Virus record (IMG/VR): IMGVR_UViG_3300037961_004875
Location: 3,971 to 37,328 of that record
Source of the DNA: a virus
Reading direction: 5' to 3' (one strand)
DNA: 33,358 nucleotides
Shown: one piece after another, positions 1 to 8,800 of the stretch
How the letters are laid out: the number at the start of each line of letters is the position of its first letter
Numbering within the stretch: the stretch's first letter is position 1
Notes under the pieces: generated by a model
The model's database searches: none
What the model saw: only the letters and a program-made list of their open reading frames with translations
Told to the model about the DNA's origin: nothing
Program-made: the position numbers and the translations under genes

Positions 1-138
1 ATTTACTTTGAACGAATCAAATGCTTCTGAAACCTGTTCAATCTTTTCTGGAGACGCAGCAATATACTCCTCTTTTACTTCATCAAGAGGAGTTTTTTTA
101 GTATTTCCAAAAAAATCTGAAGGCTTCTTTAATGCCAC
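1..138 (-). CDS. 17: Terminase large subunit gp17, N-terminal fragment
   Basis: This is the first 46 codons of a gene that runs off the left edge. The translation begins MALKKPSDFFGNTKKTPLDE and stays open to base 1. It starts at a GTG at 136-138, with an AGGAG ribosome binding site 11 bases upstream. It follows gp16 directly, as gene 17 follows gene 16 in T4. The start resembles the N-terminus I recall for cyanophage gp17, the ATPase and nuclease that pumps DNA into the prohead. The Walker and nuclease motifs lie outside the window, so the call rests on position and the N-terminal resemblance. A TAAATA late-type box lies in the short gap upstream. Confidence 0.8.
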   Translation of the reverse strand, partial: MALKKPSDFFGNTKKTPLDEVKEEYIAASPEKIEQVSEAFDSFKVN

Positions 139-162
139 TGTTAATATATCTCCTGTATTTTA

Positions 163-171
163 TTATTTATT
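163..171 (-). promoter_or_regulatory. Late-promoter-like box before gp17
   Basis: AATAAATAA on the minus strand overlaps the gp16 stop codon, 25 bases before the gp17 start. It matches the TAAATA core of the T4 late box. Confidence 0.4.
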
Positions 172-585
172 GTCCTCTTTCAATCCATGTTTGAGCATCT
201 TTGCTAGTTCTGCAGTAGACCCAACAAACAATGCATTGTTGACAGTTGATGGTCCTTTGGATTGTTTCTCTTCTTCTACCTCTTTAAGTTTCTTCTGCAG
301 GTCTAATAATTTATCCGTTGCATCAGCAACATTCTTAATTAACTGTCCTGCAACTTCATATGCTCTAGGCATTTCACTTTCTTGAGCAAGTTCAAGGACT
401 CCATTCAGTGCCTCTTGACCTTTTTCAATTATACTATATAGATTCCCTCTGGTGTACTCATAATCCTTTTTTACATCATCTGAACTAGGTTTTACATTAT
501 CCAACTCTTTTTTAACAACTTCAGCCTTTACAATTTCATCAGAAACATTAAAGGTGTCATTTAATTCGTCAAAATTTTTAGTCAT
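163..585 (-). CDS. 16: Terminase small subunit gp16
   Basis: This 140-aa protein is likely the DNA-recognition subunit of the packaging motor, working with gp17. It keeps the core pattern of T4 gp16: an acidic, disordered N-terminus, a central helical stretch containing SEMPRAYEVAGQLIKN (T4 has a PRHMEV block here) and a long helix ending in KKLKEVEEE. Near the end comes NNALFVGSTAELAKML, which matches the T4 pattern NATVFMGSPTELMDEI. T4 gp16 is 164 aa. The ATG at 583-585 forms a TGATG overlap with the gp15 stop, so I prefer it to the in-frame TTG one codon upstream. The overlap suggests translational coupling to gp15. The gene ends in a TAATAA double stop that overlaps a late-promoter-like box for gp17. 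Confidence 0.88.
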   Translation of the reverse strand: MTKNFDELNDTFNVSDEIVKAEVVKKELDNVKPSSDDVKKDYEYTRGNLYSIIEKGQEALNGVLELAQESEMPRAYEVAGQLIKNVADATDKLLDLQKKLKEVEEEKQSKGPSTVNNALFVGSTAELAKMLKHGLKEDNK

Positions 586-1604
586 CAAATAAACCCACCA
601 TCAAATCCAAAGTTATCACCTGGTTCAATTAGAGCACTGTCTACTCCGATTGTACCTACACTTGGCAGAGTTGTCTCTGTATAGTCAATTCCTTTGACTT
701 CTGCACCAGCAACATGCTTCTCTGCCTTTGTATTATCTCTTCCTCTATCAACCGTAATTTTATTACCAGTTTTAGATCTAACAAATAATTCTTCATCTCC
801 AATGAAGATATACTTATCTGCTTTGATTCCAGTGGCATCTGCAACTTCAAAGGTTTTTGCTGTTGCACTAATGTCTGCTGCCAATGTAGTGACAACATTG
901 TCTGTGTAAGACTTGAGTGCTCTTGCGGTAGCGGAATAAGTAACCTCTCTCCTTGTATTGGTGGTATCTGTTCCAGTAAGGTAACTGACAGTAGACCTCT
1001 TGATGATATCCTTGGATGCAGACTTGGTAGGACCAAACAGATATGTCTTTGCGGTAAATCTTAAAGTGTAATATAAGACTCTTCTAGTAGTAAAGTCTCC
1101 CTCATAATCATCTTGCATTGTGACACTTTCTAGCACAATGGGAACATCTCTTTTCTCTTTAATTTGATCAACCAGTTCAATAGAAAGATTATATGATGGT
1201 TGAAAATATGGTAAGATTTGCTCTACAATTTGGAGTGCATCATCATTTAATTTAGTATAGATGCTTAACTCAAATGCCATGTTATAAGGAACTGGCATAT
1301 ATGATTTACGTGTCTCAGTTCCATCATCTTTGTCTTTTGCGATGAATGTCTGAGTGGTAGTTACTTTTCTGCTGGGATCGTAAGTAAGTCCAGTAAACTC
1401 AAAGGACATTCTTGGCAATGTGATTGCCATGGGTTTATTCAGGTCTGGTGACTGCTCAATTCTTGCTAAGAACTTTTGAGTAGGACCATATGCCAAAGGA
1501 ATTCTCACAACGGAACCTTCTTGTTGGATCTCCATAGCATTAAACAGAGTTCCAAAACCGATAATGGTTTTTCTCAGAATCTCGTTGTAAAAGTATTCAA
1601 ACAT
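585..1604 (-). CDS. 15: Tail completion and sheath stabiliser protein gp15
   Basis: This 339-aa protein likely forms the hexameric ring that ends the tail tube and sheath and docks the tail to the neck. The start MFEYFYNEILRKTIIGFGTL matches the T4 gp15 pattern MFGYFYN...GDLF. FELSIYTK (about 111-118) and IVEQILPYFQPSYN (about 126-139) are nearly identical to T4. T4 gp15 is 272 aa. The extra length is mostly a segment at about residues 240-305 (TLAADISATAKTFEVADA, then IGDEELFV, then VDRGRDNTKAEKH). It resembles modules in gp7 and the DUF4815 protein of this window. The gene lies 36 bases after gp14, with a CTAAATA box in the gap and only a weak ribosome binding site, and it overlaps gp16 at TGATG. 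Confidence 0.92.
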   Translation of the reverse strand: MFEYFYNEILRKTIIGFGTLFNAMEIQQEGSVVRIPLAYGPTQKFLARIEQSPDLNKPMAITLPRMSFEFTGLTYDPSRKVTTTQTFIAKDKDDGTETRKSYMPVPYNMAFELSIYTKLNDDALQIVEQILPYFQPSYNLSIELVDQIKEKRDVPIVLESVTMQDDYEGDFTTRRVLYYTLRFTAKTYLFGPTKSASKDIIKRSTVSYLTGTDTTNTRREVTYSATARALKSYTDNVVTTLAADISATAKTFEVADATGIKADKYIFIGDEELFVRSKTGNKITVDRGRDNTKAEKHVAGAEVKGIDYTETTLPSVGTIGVDSALIEPGDNFGFDGGFI

Positions 1605-1637
1605 GATTAAACTTTAGACTATTACCTGCAGTAAAAC

Positions 1638-1644
1638 TATTTAG
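1638..1644 (-). promoter_or_regulatory. Late-promoter-like box before gp15
   Basis: CTAAATA on the minus strand contains the gp14 stop codon and lies 34 bases before the gp15 start. Confidence 0.4.
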
Positions 1645-4202
1645 GGTATTCCAAAAGGATTCTGCTCGCTGAAGTCTAATATTGCATCAGCAGCCGTTTC
1701 AATATCAAAGTTGTCTGCATATGGGTCATTATTGGTAGTTTTGTCAATCAATCTCAGAACTCTAGTTGCACCCGAAGTCGCTCCAGTAAGAGTCTCTCCC
1801 AAAGAGAATGAACCAGAGACAGAGGAGATTTCAAGTACATTAGTTGTAGAGTTCCACGATCTTACTCTTGCAGTCACTCCAGTTGTAGCTCCAGTAATAA
1901 TTTCGTTGAAAATAAAGTCTCCACTAGAAGTTGAGGATGGATCGGAGATAGTAATATCTGGTGGGAGTATGTATTTGTTCCCACTATCAGTAATATTAAT
2001 ACTAGTAATTGTTCCTGCTGTACTAATAACAGAAACTCCAGTAGCAGTAGCTACTCCAACAACTTGATCAATATAGTTTTTATCTCCTACAGTGTTAGAT
2101 ATAGAAACTACAGGAGGTGTCAAGTATCCTCCACCGCCATAAGTGATTATGATTCCAGTGACAATACCACATTGATCAATACCAAATTCAAATGCTGATG
2201 TGGCGATCCCCACATTTGTTGAAGCCTGATTTAAAGTAACACTGCCAGATCCAATAGAGGTGACAAAAGTATCTGTTGGTATGAAATTATAAGTATCACT
2301 ATAACCAACACCAAGTCTTACTCTATCTCCAACGAGAATATTTGTTGTGGTAACACCTGTGATAATTGTCGCTCCTGTACCAATAGTTCCCGTAGTATTA
2401 ACTGAATTAAATCTAATTGTTGTAATACCAGTTGCTCTAAACGCTTCATTTGCTCCTCCAGGAGAAGCAATAAAGACAGTTGGAGTAGATGCATATCCGA
2501 ATCCACTATTACCTATACTAATAGAATCTACTGAACCATCAACATCAATTGTGACCGTTGCAGTTGCTGTTGTTGCTGCGGTAGAACCAGAGAAGGAAAT
2601 TGTAGGTGTAACTGTATATCCTGCACCAATTGTTGCTCCTGTTCCAACTGCCCATGGATCGGAGACATTGAAAGAAACAGCAGTAACAATACCAGTAATA
2701 GGGTGTATTGTTGCAACACCAACTGCAGTTTCAAGTGGAGTTATTGTTCCTATTCCAGTTCCAATTGTAACTGTAGGTGCAGTTGTATATGCTCTACCAG
2801 TTGTTGTAAAGGCAACAGAACCAGCATCGATACTGCTACCAGCAAGTCCAACTGTTGCACTAGCAAAACTAACTCCTGGAGATGATATGGTTACTGTTGG
2901 AACACTAGTGTAGAATCTGCCTCCTGTCGTCAATCCAAGAGCAGATATTGTTCCTCCTGTCAGATTAATATCATCAAGAGTTGCTGTTGCTTCAGCATTA
3001 TTTCCAGTTCCTGTTGGTAAGGAGAATGTAACTGTTGGTGCTTGTTTATAGAATACACCACCAGTCGTTCCACCGGGGAACAGATATGAAGATGCACCAA
3101 TACTAATAGGAGCAGAAGTTACACTTACACCTGCAGAAACCATTGGAGATTCTAAAATTGCTGTTGCTGCTGCTCCAACATGCTTTGGTGTTGAGAAAGT
3201 TACCGTTGGTGCTTCAACAAATCCTCCACCAGCATTTGACAGAGTTACTATACCAACACCTCCAACTTCACTAAGAGATGCAGTTGCAGCTGCTCCAGAA
3301 CCAGTGCCATCAGTGGTACTAAAAGTCACTGATGGTGCAACTGTGTATCCTGATCCTGCATTTACAATATCAACTCTCTGAACAGATTGAAGTCTTGGAT
3401 TTGCATTAAGATTGCAAACATTAATGCCACCAATCATTGTTGCAATTCCAGATGCTGTTACTCCTGACGATGGAGCCGCAGATACTTCAACTGTAGGAAC
3501 CATTCCATATCCACCACCTCTATTACTGATAGTAAACTTTCTTACTCCACCAACTACAATTCCAGAAACTGCAGATGCACTAACTGCATTTCCGACCATA
3601 GTAAGTGTTTGAGTAACTCCCTGAATGGTGCTAATACCATCATCAGTTACCCCATCAGACTCATCACCTAGTAACTCATTATCAATATCTTCTATCCCTG
3701 TTGCAATTACCTCATCTTGATACTGGAAGAGTTCACAATACAGTTCATAAACATAGAGACTTTGTAATTGATAATATGGTTTCGCATATTCAATATCTTT
3801 AATTTCATAAAGACGATCATCTAAAGGAAACCAAATTAAGTCTCCACCCTTAGGTCTAGTGGAAAGTTTTACATTTGCCTTTCCTTGAATCAATGGAGTG
3901 ATATAATTTTCGTATCTTTCTCTCGATATAATAAGTCTTACTTCATCTTTTGACTCAATACCAAATTTAGATAATACATCTCCTGCTCCAGAGTATGCAT
4001 CATAATTATCCACATATGCCTCTATAGGCAGAGCTTCATCGAACTTAGACTGAACAACCTCTCTAATGACAGTCTTCTCTGTCATATATTTTCTTGGGAT
4101 GTAGTATATGTCAACACCATACATCCTCAACTGTTCGTTGATTAGATCCTGAACAAGATTTTGCTCAGAAGAAGTACCTTGAGTAAAAAACGGATTTAAC
4201 AT
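1641..4202 (-). CDS. 14: Neck protein gp14 with a large repeat insertion
   Basis: This 853-aa protein has a gp14 neck domain in residues 1 to about 190. NEQLRMYGVDIYYIPRKYM matches the T4 pattern IQMRGVECYYVPREY, and GGDLIWFPLDDRLYEI matches EGDLIYFPMDNSLFEI, followed by PYYQLQ. T4 gp14 is 256 aa and joins gp13 at the head-tail junction. About 630 extra residues are inserted between this domain and a short acidic tail (DPYADNFDIETAADAI) that probably corresponds to the T4 C-terminus. The insert holds about ten copies of a GxGY...PTVT module of 40-60 residues, then two GE.LTG.TSGA modules. The start forms a TGATG overlap with gp13. The insert is almost free of charged residues, unlike the N-terminal domain. 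I infer a beta-rich decoration projecting from the neck; its role is unknown. Confidence 0.88.
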   Translation of the reverse strand: MLNPFFTQGTSSEQNLVQDLINEQLRMYGVDIYYIPRKYMTEKTVIREVVQSKFDEALPIEAYVDNYDAYSGAGDVLSKFGIESKDEVRLIISRERYENYITPLIQGKANVKLSTRPKGGDLIWFPLDDRLYEIKDIEYAKPYYQLQSLYVYELYCELFQYQDEVIATGIEDIDNELLGDESDGVTDDGISTIQGVTQTLTMVGNAVSASAVSGIVVGGVRKFTISNRGGGYGMVPTVEVSAAPSSGVTASGIATMIGGINVCNLNANPRLQSVQRVDIVNAGSGYTVAPSVTFSTTDGTGSGAAATASLSEVGGVGIVTLSNAGGGFVEAPTVTFSTPKHVGAAATAILESPMVSAGVSVTSAPISIGASSYLFPGGTTGGVFYKQAPTVTFSLPTGTGNNAEATATLDDINLTGGTISALGLTTGGRFYTSVPTVTISSPGVSFASATVGLAGSSIDAGSVAFTTTGRAYTTAPTVTIGTGIGTITPLETAVGVATIHPITGIVTAVSFNVSDPWAVGTGATIGAGYTVTPTISFSGSTAATTATATVTIDVDGSVDSISIGNSGFGYASTPTVFIASPGGANEAFRATGITTIRFNSVNTTGTIGTGATIITGVTTTNILVGDRVRLGVGYSDTYNFIPTDTFVTSIGSGSVTLNQASTNVGIATSAFEFGIDQCGIVTGIIITYGGGGYLTPPVVSISNTVGDKNYIDQVVGVATATGVSVISTAGTITSINITDSGNKYILPPDITISDPSSTSSGDFIFNEIITGATTGVTARVRSWNSTTNVLEISSVSGSFSLGETLTGATSGATRVLRLIDKTTNNDPYADNFDIETAADAILDFSEQNPFGIP
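1730..3635 (-). repeat. Degenerate GxGY...PTVT protein repeat array in gp14
   Basis: About ten diverged repeats are visible in the translation. The pattern is a hydrophobic strand, then N.G.GY, three or four residues, P.VT[FI]S, a Gly/Ser/Ala turn and an A.AT strand. Examples are VNAGSGYTVAPSVTFS, LSNAGGGFVEAPTVTFS, IGNSGFGYASTPTVFI and ITYGGGGYLTPPVVSIS. The copies have diverged at the DNA level, so they are old rather than freshly duplicated. Two TSGA-type modules follow at the left end (about 1755-1935). Confidence 0.85.
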
Positions 4203-5047
4203 CAGCCTATCATGTCAAGAGGTGGAAGTTCATAAGTACTCGACATTACCTCTCTAATCTTATCTAGTTCCTTTTCTGCATCATCATATATTTGTCTACC
4301 ATTCAGTTCGATACCACCTGGAAGTTTTACTCCCTGGAACTTAATTAGATTCTGTCCCCACTGTCTCTTAATCAGTGCTGTCAGATAACGCTTCAGGAAA
4401 CCATCATTATAAACTCTTGGATGATCATTTGGATTGAGTAATCTATAGCAGTCAATGACTATGTAATCATCTACACTGACGCTTGACCAGTCAATATCCA
4501 AGTAAAGTCTATCTGATCTAATATTAAATCTGATCTGTTTTTGTGTTGTCAATGCAAAGTCGATATCCTCAAGATATCTCTTGGTCATTGCATAAGTTAA
4601 AATTTCTGTTGATCCAAAGTAGTAAATATCATTCAAGAACAACTGATATTTAATACTGAACATATTATTGGTGGTTGTATTAGAACCATCAAAGTGAAAT
4701 ACTTTCGTTACTCCTAAAACTTCTGGAGGAACTTGTAAATAGTTACTGTTTTCCTCAAACTGAAAGGATACAGACTGACCATCAATCGTAGAAGTTGCGG
4801 TAGTGGTTACAATACCTTGAGGATTACTTCCACCTCTACCTCTTCCCCTATCAATATCTGCTTGAGTAATTTTATACTTTAAGAATGTGTTTGTTGTGCC
4901 GTCATAGTCGCGTTCCTGGAACACCTGGAGGGCGTCATCAACCAAATCATCAATCTGCTCATCGGCAACATTAATCTCCAATACAGGAGCACCTAACTGC
5001 CTCTTACAGTACGCAACTAATTCTGATCTACTTGCTGGTTGAGCCAT
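4202..5047 (-). CDS. 13: Neck protein gp13
   Basis: This 281-aa protein is likely the head-completion neck protein that acts with gp14 to close the filled head and accept the tail (T4 gp13 is 309 aa). The N-terminus has the helical pattern SRSELVAYCKRQLGAPVLEI, followed by DEQIDDLVDDALQVFQERDY. The centre is aromatic-rich (KYQLFLNDIYYFGS) and the C-terminal half carries RYLTALIKRQWGQNLIKF. It lies directly before gp14, whose start overlaps its TGA stop. The ATG at 5047 follows a late-type CTAAATA box and an AGGA sequence in the short upstream gap. No repeat modules are inserted, in contrast to its partner gp14. Confidence 0.9.
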   Translation of the reverse strand: MAQPASRSELVAYCKRQLGAPVLEINVADEQIDDLVDDALQVFQERDYDGTTNTFLKYKITQADIDRGRGRGGSNPQGIVTTTATSTIDGQSVSFQFEENSNYLQVPPEVLGVTKVFHFDGSNTTTNNMFSIKYQLFLNDIYYFGSTEILTYAMTKRYLEDIDFALTTQKQIRFNIRSDRLYLDIDWSSVSVDDYIVIDCYRLLNPNDHPRVYNDGFLKRYLTALIKRQWGQNLIKFQGVKLPGGIELNGRQIYDDAEKELDKIREVMSSTYELPPLDMIG

Positions 5048-5069
5048 TTATTCACCAGTTTCCTATGTG

Positions 5070-5076
5070 TATTTAG
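5070..5076 (-). promoter_or_regulatory. Late-promoter-like box before gp13
   Basis: CTAAATA on the minus strand contains the stop codon of the 130-aa gene and lies 23 bases before the gp13 start. Confidence 0.4.
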
Positions 5077-5465
5077 GTTCGTTGTGTGACGGTATTATAT
5101 ACATAAACATTGCCCGTTACCAAAGGATATGTTGTTGATCCTACAGTAACTAAAACATCATACATATATCTGCCTTGATCCAATGTCTTGGTTTGAGTAT
5201 CCGTTAAAGAAACTTGCAATGTACCACCTAAAGCACTTGTTATACCAACACTAAAAGAAGTGTAATAGTCACTACCAGTCGATGCTCCAATACCAAGTGA
5301 TTTAGCTAACTTTCCCGATCCAGTGTAACTTGTAAAATTAAAGGCACTATTTGAAACATTCTTGACATTAAAAGTTTGAGTAAAATCTGTCCCACCATAT
5401 ATGGTTAGATTTGCCCCGTAAGGAACTCCAGAATCTGGATCGAAAGTAATTGTACTAGATGCCAT
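5073..5465 (-). CDS. Small Ig-like virion protein, unassigned
   Basis: This 130-aa protein of unknown function starts MASSTITFDPDSGVPYGANL. It is rich in Ser, Thr, Gly and aromatic residues and reads as alternating beta strands throughout (TFNVKNVSNSAFNFTSYTGS, then GRYMYDVLVTV and GNVYVY), which fits one immunoglobulin-like sandwich. Similar small beta proteins are common among cyanophage structural genes, and its place between the DUF4815 gene and gp13 supports a virion role. Its stop codon overlaps the CTAAATA box upstream of gp13. It has no signal peptide or membrane segment. It could be a minor neck, fibre or head decoration protein. Confidence 0.65.
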   Translation of the reverse strand: MASSTITFDPDSGVPYGANLTIYGGTDFTQTFNVKNVSNSAFNFTSYTGSGKLAKSLGIGASTGSDYYTSFSVGITSALGGTLQVSLTDTQTKTLDQGRYMYDVLVTVGSTTYPLVTGNVYVYNTVTQRT

Positions 5466-5469
5466 CTGG

Positions 5470-5637
5470 TTATCCTATGATTGCGATTGTTTCTTGCTGT
5501 TTATAATATAATTTTGCAAAAGACTTTGCAATATTCTTTAGCATGTCACGATCATCACAACTATCTATCTCAGATGCAATCTTCTGATATGCAAAAGACT
5601 TTTCTAATCCTTTGATTTCAATATCATTTGGGTCCAT
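5470..5637 (-). CDS. 55-aa conserved-looking small protein
   Basis: This short gene fills the gap between the 75-aa and 130-aa genes. The product reads MDPNDIEIKGLEKSFAYQKI, continues helical and acidic with IDSCDDRDMLKNIAKSF, and ends QQETIAIIG. The first 14 coding bases overlap the end of the 75-aa gene, and its stop is five bases from the next start, as expected of a real gene in a packed operon. The protein looks all-helical and cytoplasmic. Its style resembles small unknown proteins that recur in T4-like cyanophages, but I cannot name a function. The main doubt is its shortness. Confidence 0.65.
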   Translation of the reverse strand: MDPNDIEIKGLEKSFAYQKIASEIDSCDDRDMLKNIAKSFAKLYYKQQETIAIIG

Positions 5638-5851
5638 TGATTAACTCCTTTAGTAGTGACTTGATTTCATTAAGTTCATCCTTTACATTAGCAAGATCTT
5701 GCTCCATTGTCTGTACTTTTTGATTCTTTACACTTTTAGCATTTCTGCTAGCAATGTATTGATCATATGATACATTGTTTACATTGACTATACTATTTGT
5801 CTCAGGATCTCTTGCGAGATCCTTATGACCTTTTTGCGTGAATGTTTCCAT
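5624..5851 (-). CDS. 75-aa coiled-coil protein, unassigned
   Basis: The product starts METFTQKGHKDLARDPETNS. Its C-terminal half (about residues 40-72, VQTMEQDLANVKDELNEIKS and onward) has a heptad pattern typical of a coiled coil. The ATG at 5851 is preferred to the in-frame TTG at 5866 because the TTG lies inside the end of the DUF4815 gene. The ATG itself begins just past that gene's TAA. The lack of a clear ribosome binding site suggests re-initiation after the large gene. The product could be a trimerising or dimerising accessory protein for the neighbouring structural protein; this is inference from position only. Confidence 0.65.
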   Translation of the reverse strand: METFTQKGHKDLARDPETNSIVNVNNVSYDQYIASRNAKSVKNQKVQTMEQDLANVKDELNEIKSLLKELINGPK

Positions 5852-5852
5852 A

Positions 5853-8800
5853 TTATGCGAGAGCAATCACTCTAAGATTCTTCATTTGAGGAACCAGTTC
5901 TTGACTGGTTGATGTCATTACAAGTTTGATTCTATAAGATCTAAAGTTTGGAAGATCATCAATAGTAAATGTGCGCTCAATAAAGTCTGTATCATATGCG
6001 CTATACCCCTTCTTAATTGAATTTGCCACGAAAATATCAGGTCTTCCATCATTATTTTCTTCACTAATAACCTGACCATTAACATCCAAATTCAAATAAC
6101 CTGGGAATGGTTCAAAGATTGGTTCAAATCCAGGATCTGAATTAATCGCATAGAATGCTCTAATATCAGCATCTGTAGGAATGTGAGCATCTACAAGGAT
6201 TTTAATCGATGATGCAGGATTTTCAAGAGTTACTTCTTTAGAAACATACTGACATGCGCTAGGATCATTAAAGAGCGAATTTACTCTAGGATCTGTAGCA
6301 TAATTAGTAACTTCTGAGTTGACTCTGTTTGATATTGCATAAACACTACATCTCTGGAGTTCAATTTGTGGAGTCAACTTAGTATTGGTTGTTCCAAGGA
6401 AAAGTCTCATTTGCATGGACTTATTACCTTCAATTGAATCCAACTTACGATCTTCATTTACCTTGGAGAAGACTGCTCTTGGAGAATCAAGGAAATTGTT
6501 TGCATTAAGGACAACATCTTCAAATCCTGCATTTACATAAGGAATTTCATTGCCACTAATACTTTGAGTAGTAACTGTTCTTATTTGTCCAGATATAGAG
6601 GTTCCTTCAACAGCAATATTGTGTATGGATGGTTTAATGATCTCAAAGGCAATGTTCTTACTAGCCTTGACATTATCTCCACCAGCAGCCTTCGATCTAT
6701 TGAGGAACAATTTGGGGAATCCTGAAGCTCCAGTAGATCTATCATCATTATTATTAATGCCAAGAGTTCCAAGTTTCTGAGACATATCAAGTTTGATATG
6801 ATAAGAATCTAATGTGATTGGATTTGGAACAGTTACTTCACTTAAATCATGAGTTGCATTAATTCTAGCAAGACTTACTCCCGCAAGTTCATATTTGTAG
6901 ACTGGCGTGTCTATGGGATACGATTTTGGAACTGTTCCTCTAGAAATAGTTCCGCCGATGGTCGATCCTGTAGTAGAAGTGTATTCAATGACTTCTTCGC
7001 CAATTAAGAGTAATCCAGTGTTAGTTAAACCAACACCAACACCTTCGAAAGTAGAGAATCTGTCTCCTGTGCCAGCAGTTATTTGAATTGGATTTGTAGA
7101 TGATTTATCATATGCGGCAGTCAATTTAGTTGGTTTAACATCAGGGAGAATACCAAAGATTCTTACAAAATTATCATCGAAATTCATTCCATGATTAACA
7201 TGATTTACTTTAATGTGAAGTCCGTCAGAAATACTTTCTATTCCGTTTGATGGGATAGTAACATCTCCACCCTCAGCACTATTCAGTTCCCTATCAACAT
7301 CATCACTATCAAGGAAACGAATAGTTCCAGCCGCTCCAACAGCAAATTCACCCTGAACATTACCAAGTATTAATTGAGATGTATGTCCAATACCACCCAA
7401 TGTAAATCTAGCATTTCTTCCGACACTCAGTCCAGCAAGATCCGATGAAGATGGATCTGGTGTGGTAGCACTAATAGTAACTACATCACCAACTTGATAT
7501 CCATTACCGCCATCATTATTGATAGTTGCTCCAATAGCAACTCCATCCTCAATAGTAATATTTGCAGTAGCTCCTGAACCATTTCCAGAAACTGCAACTA
7601 AATTTACTCCATTGTAAGTAAACGATCCATCTGCAGGAGTATATCCAACACCTGGATTGGTAACTGACAATGTGCCAGTAGCACTAGCACCAACTCCAAT
7701 CAGATCTCCTTGTGCAGTTCTTTCTGCAGAAGTTCCTTGATAGAAAGTATTGCCAAGAATATAGCGATTATCTGAAATTGTTGTTCCCAATCCAACACGA
7801 ATCTGATTTGAAGTAATATTTAATGGATTTTCCATTAAAGTTGCAATTTGCTTATTACCTTCAGAAAGTTCTGGACTATAAAGATCTATCGATCCAGACT
7901 CAACGAAGTCTGCTCTATACAGAGTAAACTTAAGATCTTCCCACTGACTTGCTTCCCATGTGGAGGCGTTTTGAGATTTGAATAGAGATCCAAGTGTTGG
8001 TTGATTAGAAATATAAGCATCAGATAAGATGTCATTTTCACCAACTCTAGAGATGTAAACACTATACTTAGTTGAGTTTGAAATCAAGCAGATAGCATAT
8101 TCATTACCACCTTCCAGATAAACTGGAGCAGCAAATTCAAATGTAGTTGCCACAGATCCGTCAGTTGAAGTATTAACATCATCAGGATAAAGAATTACTT
8201 CAGAAAGATCAAAATACTTGGGAGTTGGGAAACCATTATCCATGGTTCTAATTTGCATTCTAACAGGAGTGTTTCCATCATCCTTAGTACGGAAGAATAC
8301 ATCACACTTCGTTATGAATACACCTTCTGGGTCTTCCTGTTGATCAACAAGGAAAGATTGTGCCAGGGGATCATACCAACCAACAATAGATTCACTTGTA
8401 CTTGCCTGTCCAATATTTCTAGTTGCAGTAATTTCAGTATCGACAGTTCTATTAACGAGTTCGTCTTCAAAGAGTTTCTTCTGTTCAATTTTTGCATTCC
8501 TAATTGAAAGAATTTGATCCTGAACTGTCTCTAAAATACCAGAAGTTGGATATGCTTCTTCACCAACAGTAGTAGCAGAATCTTGATCATTATCTGGATC
8601 ATTTGTTAGTGTAAATGTATTAGTTCCAGTTTCAAATTTAGGATTGTCTCCATTACCTGCATCAGGAATAAAGAAACTTCCTAACAGAGCCGAAGATGTA
8701 TCAGTAATGAGTCTGACATTTGTTACTTCTGCTTCTGCTCCACTTGTTTGTCCAGTCAGTTTCATTCCTGTCTGGATATAACCAAAGTAATTTCCTTGTG

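Noticed and set aside
8-385. 125-codon plus-strand open frame
   Set aside because: It lies opposite the gp17 start and gp16, both recognisable; the product is Ser/Phe-rich with no familiar motif.
2347-2913. 188-codon plus-strand open frame
   Set aside because: It is the reverse of the gp14 repeat array; its Val/Pro-rich product mirrors Gly/Thr/Asn codons on the other strand and it has no ribosome binding site.
1730-3635. Diversity-generating retroelement or recombination cassette in the gp14 repeats
   Set aside because: No reverse transcriptase or template repeat is seen, and the copies are too diverged in DNA to suggest recent exchange.
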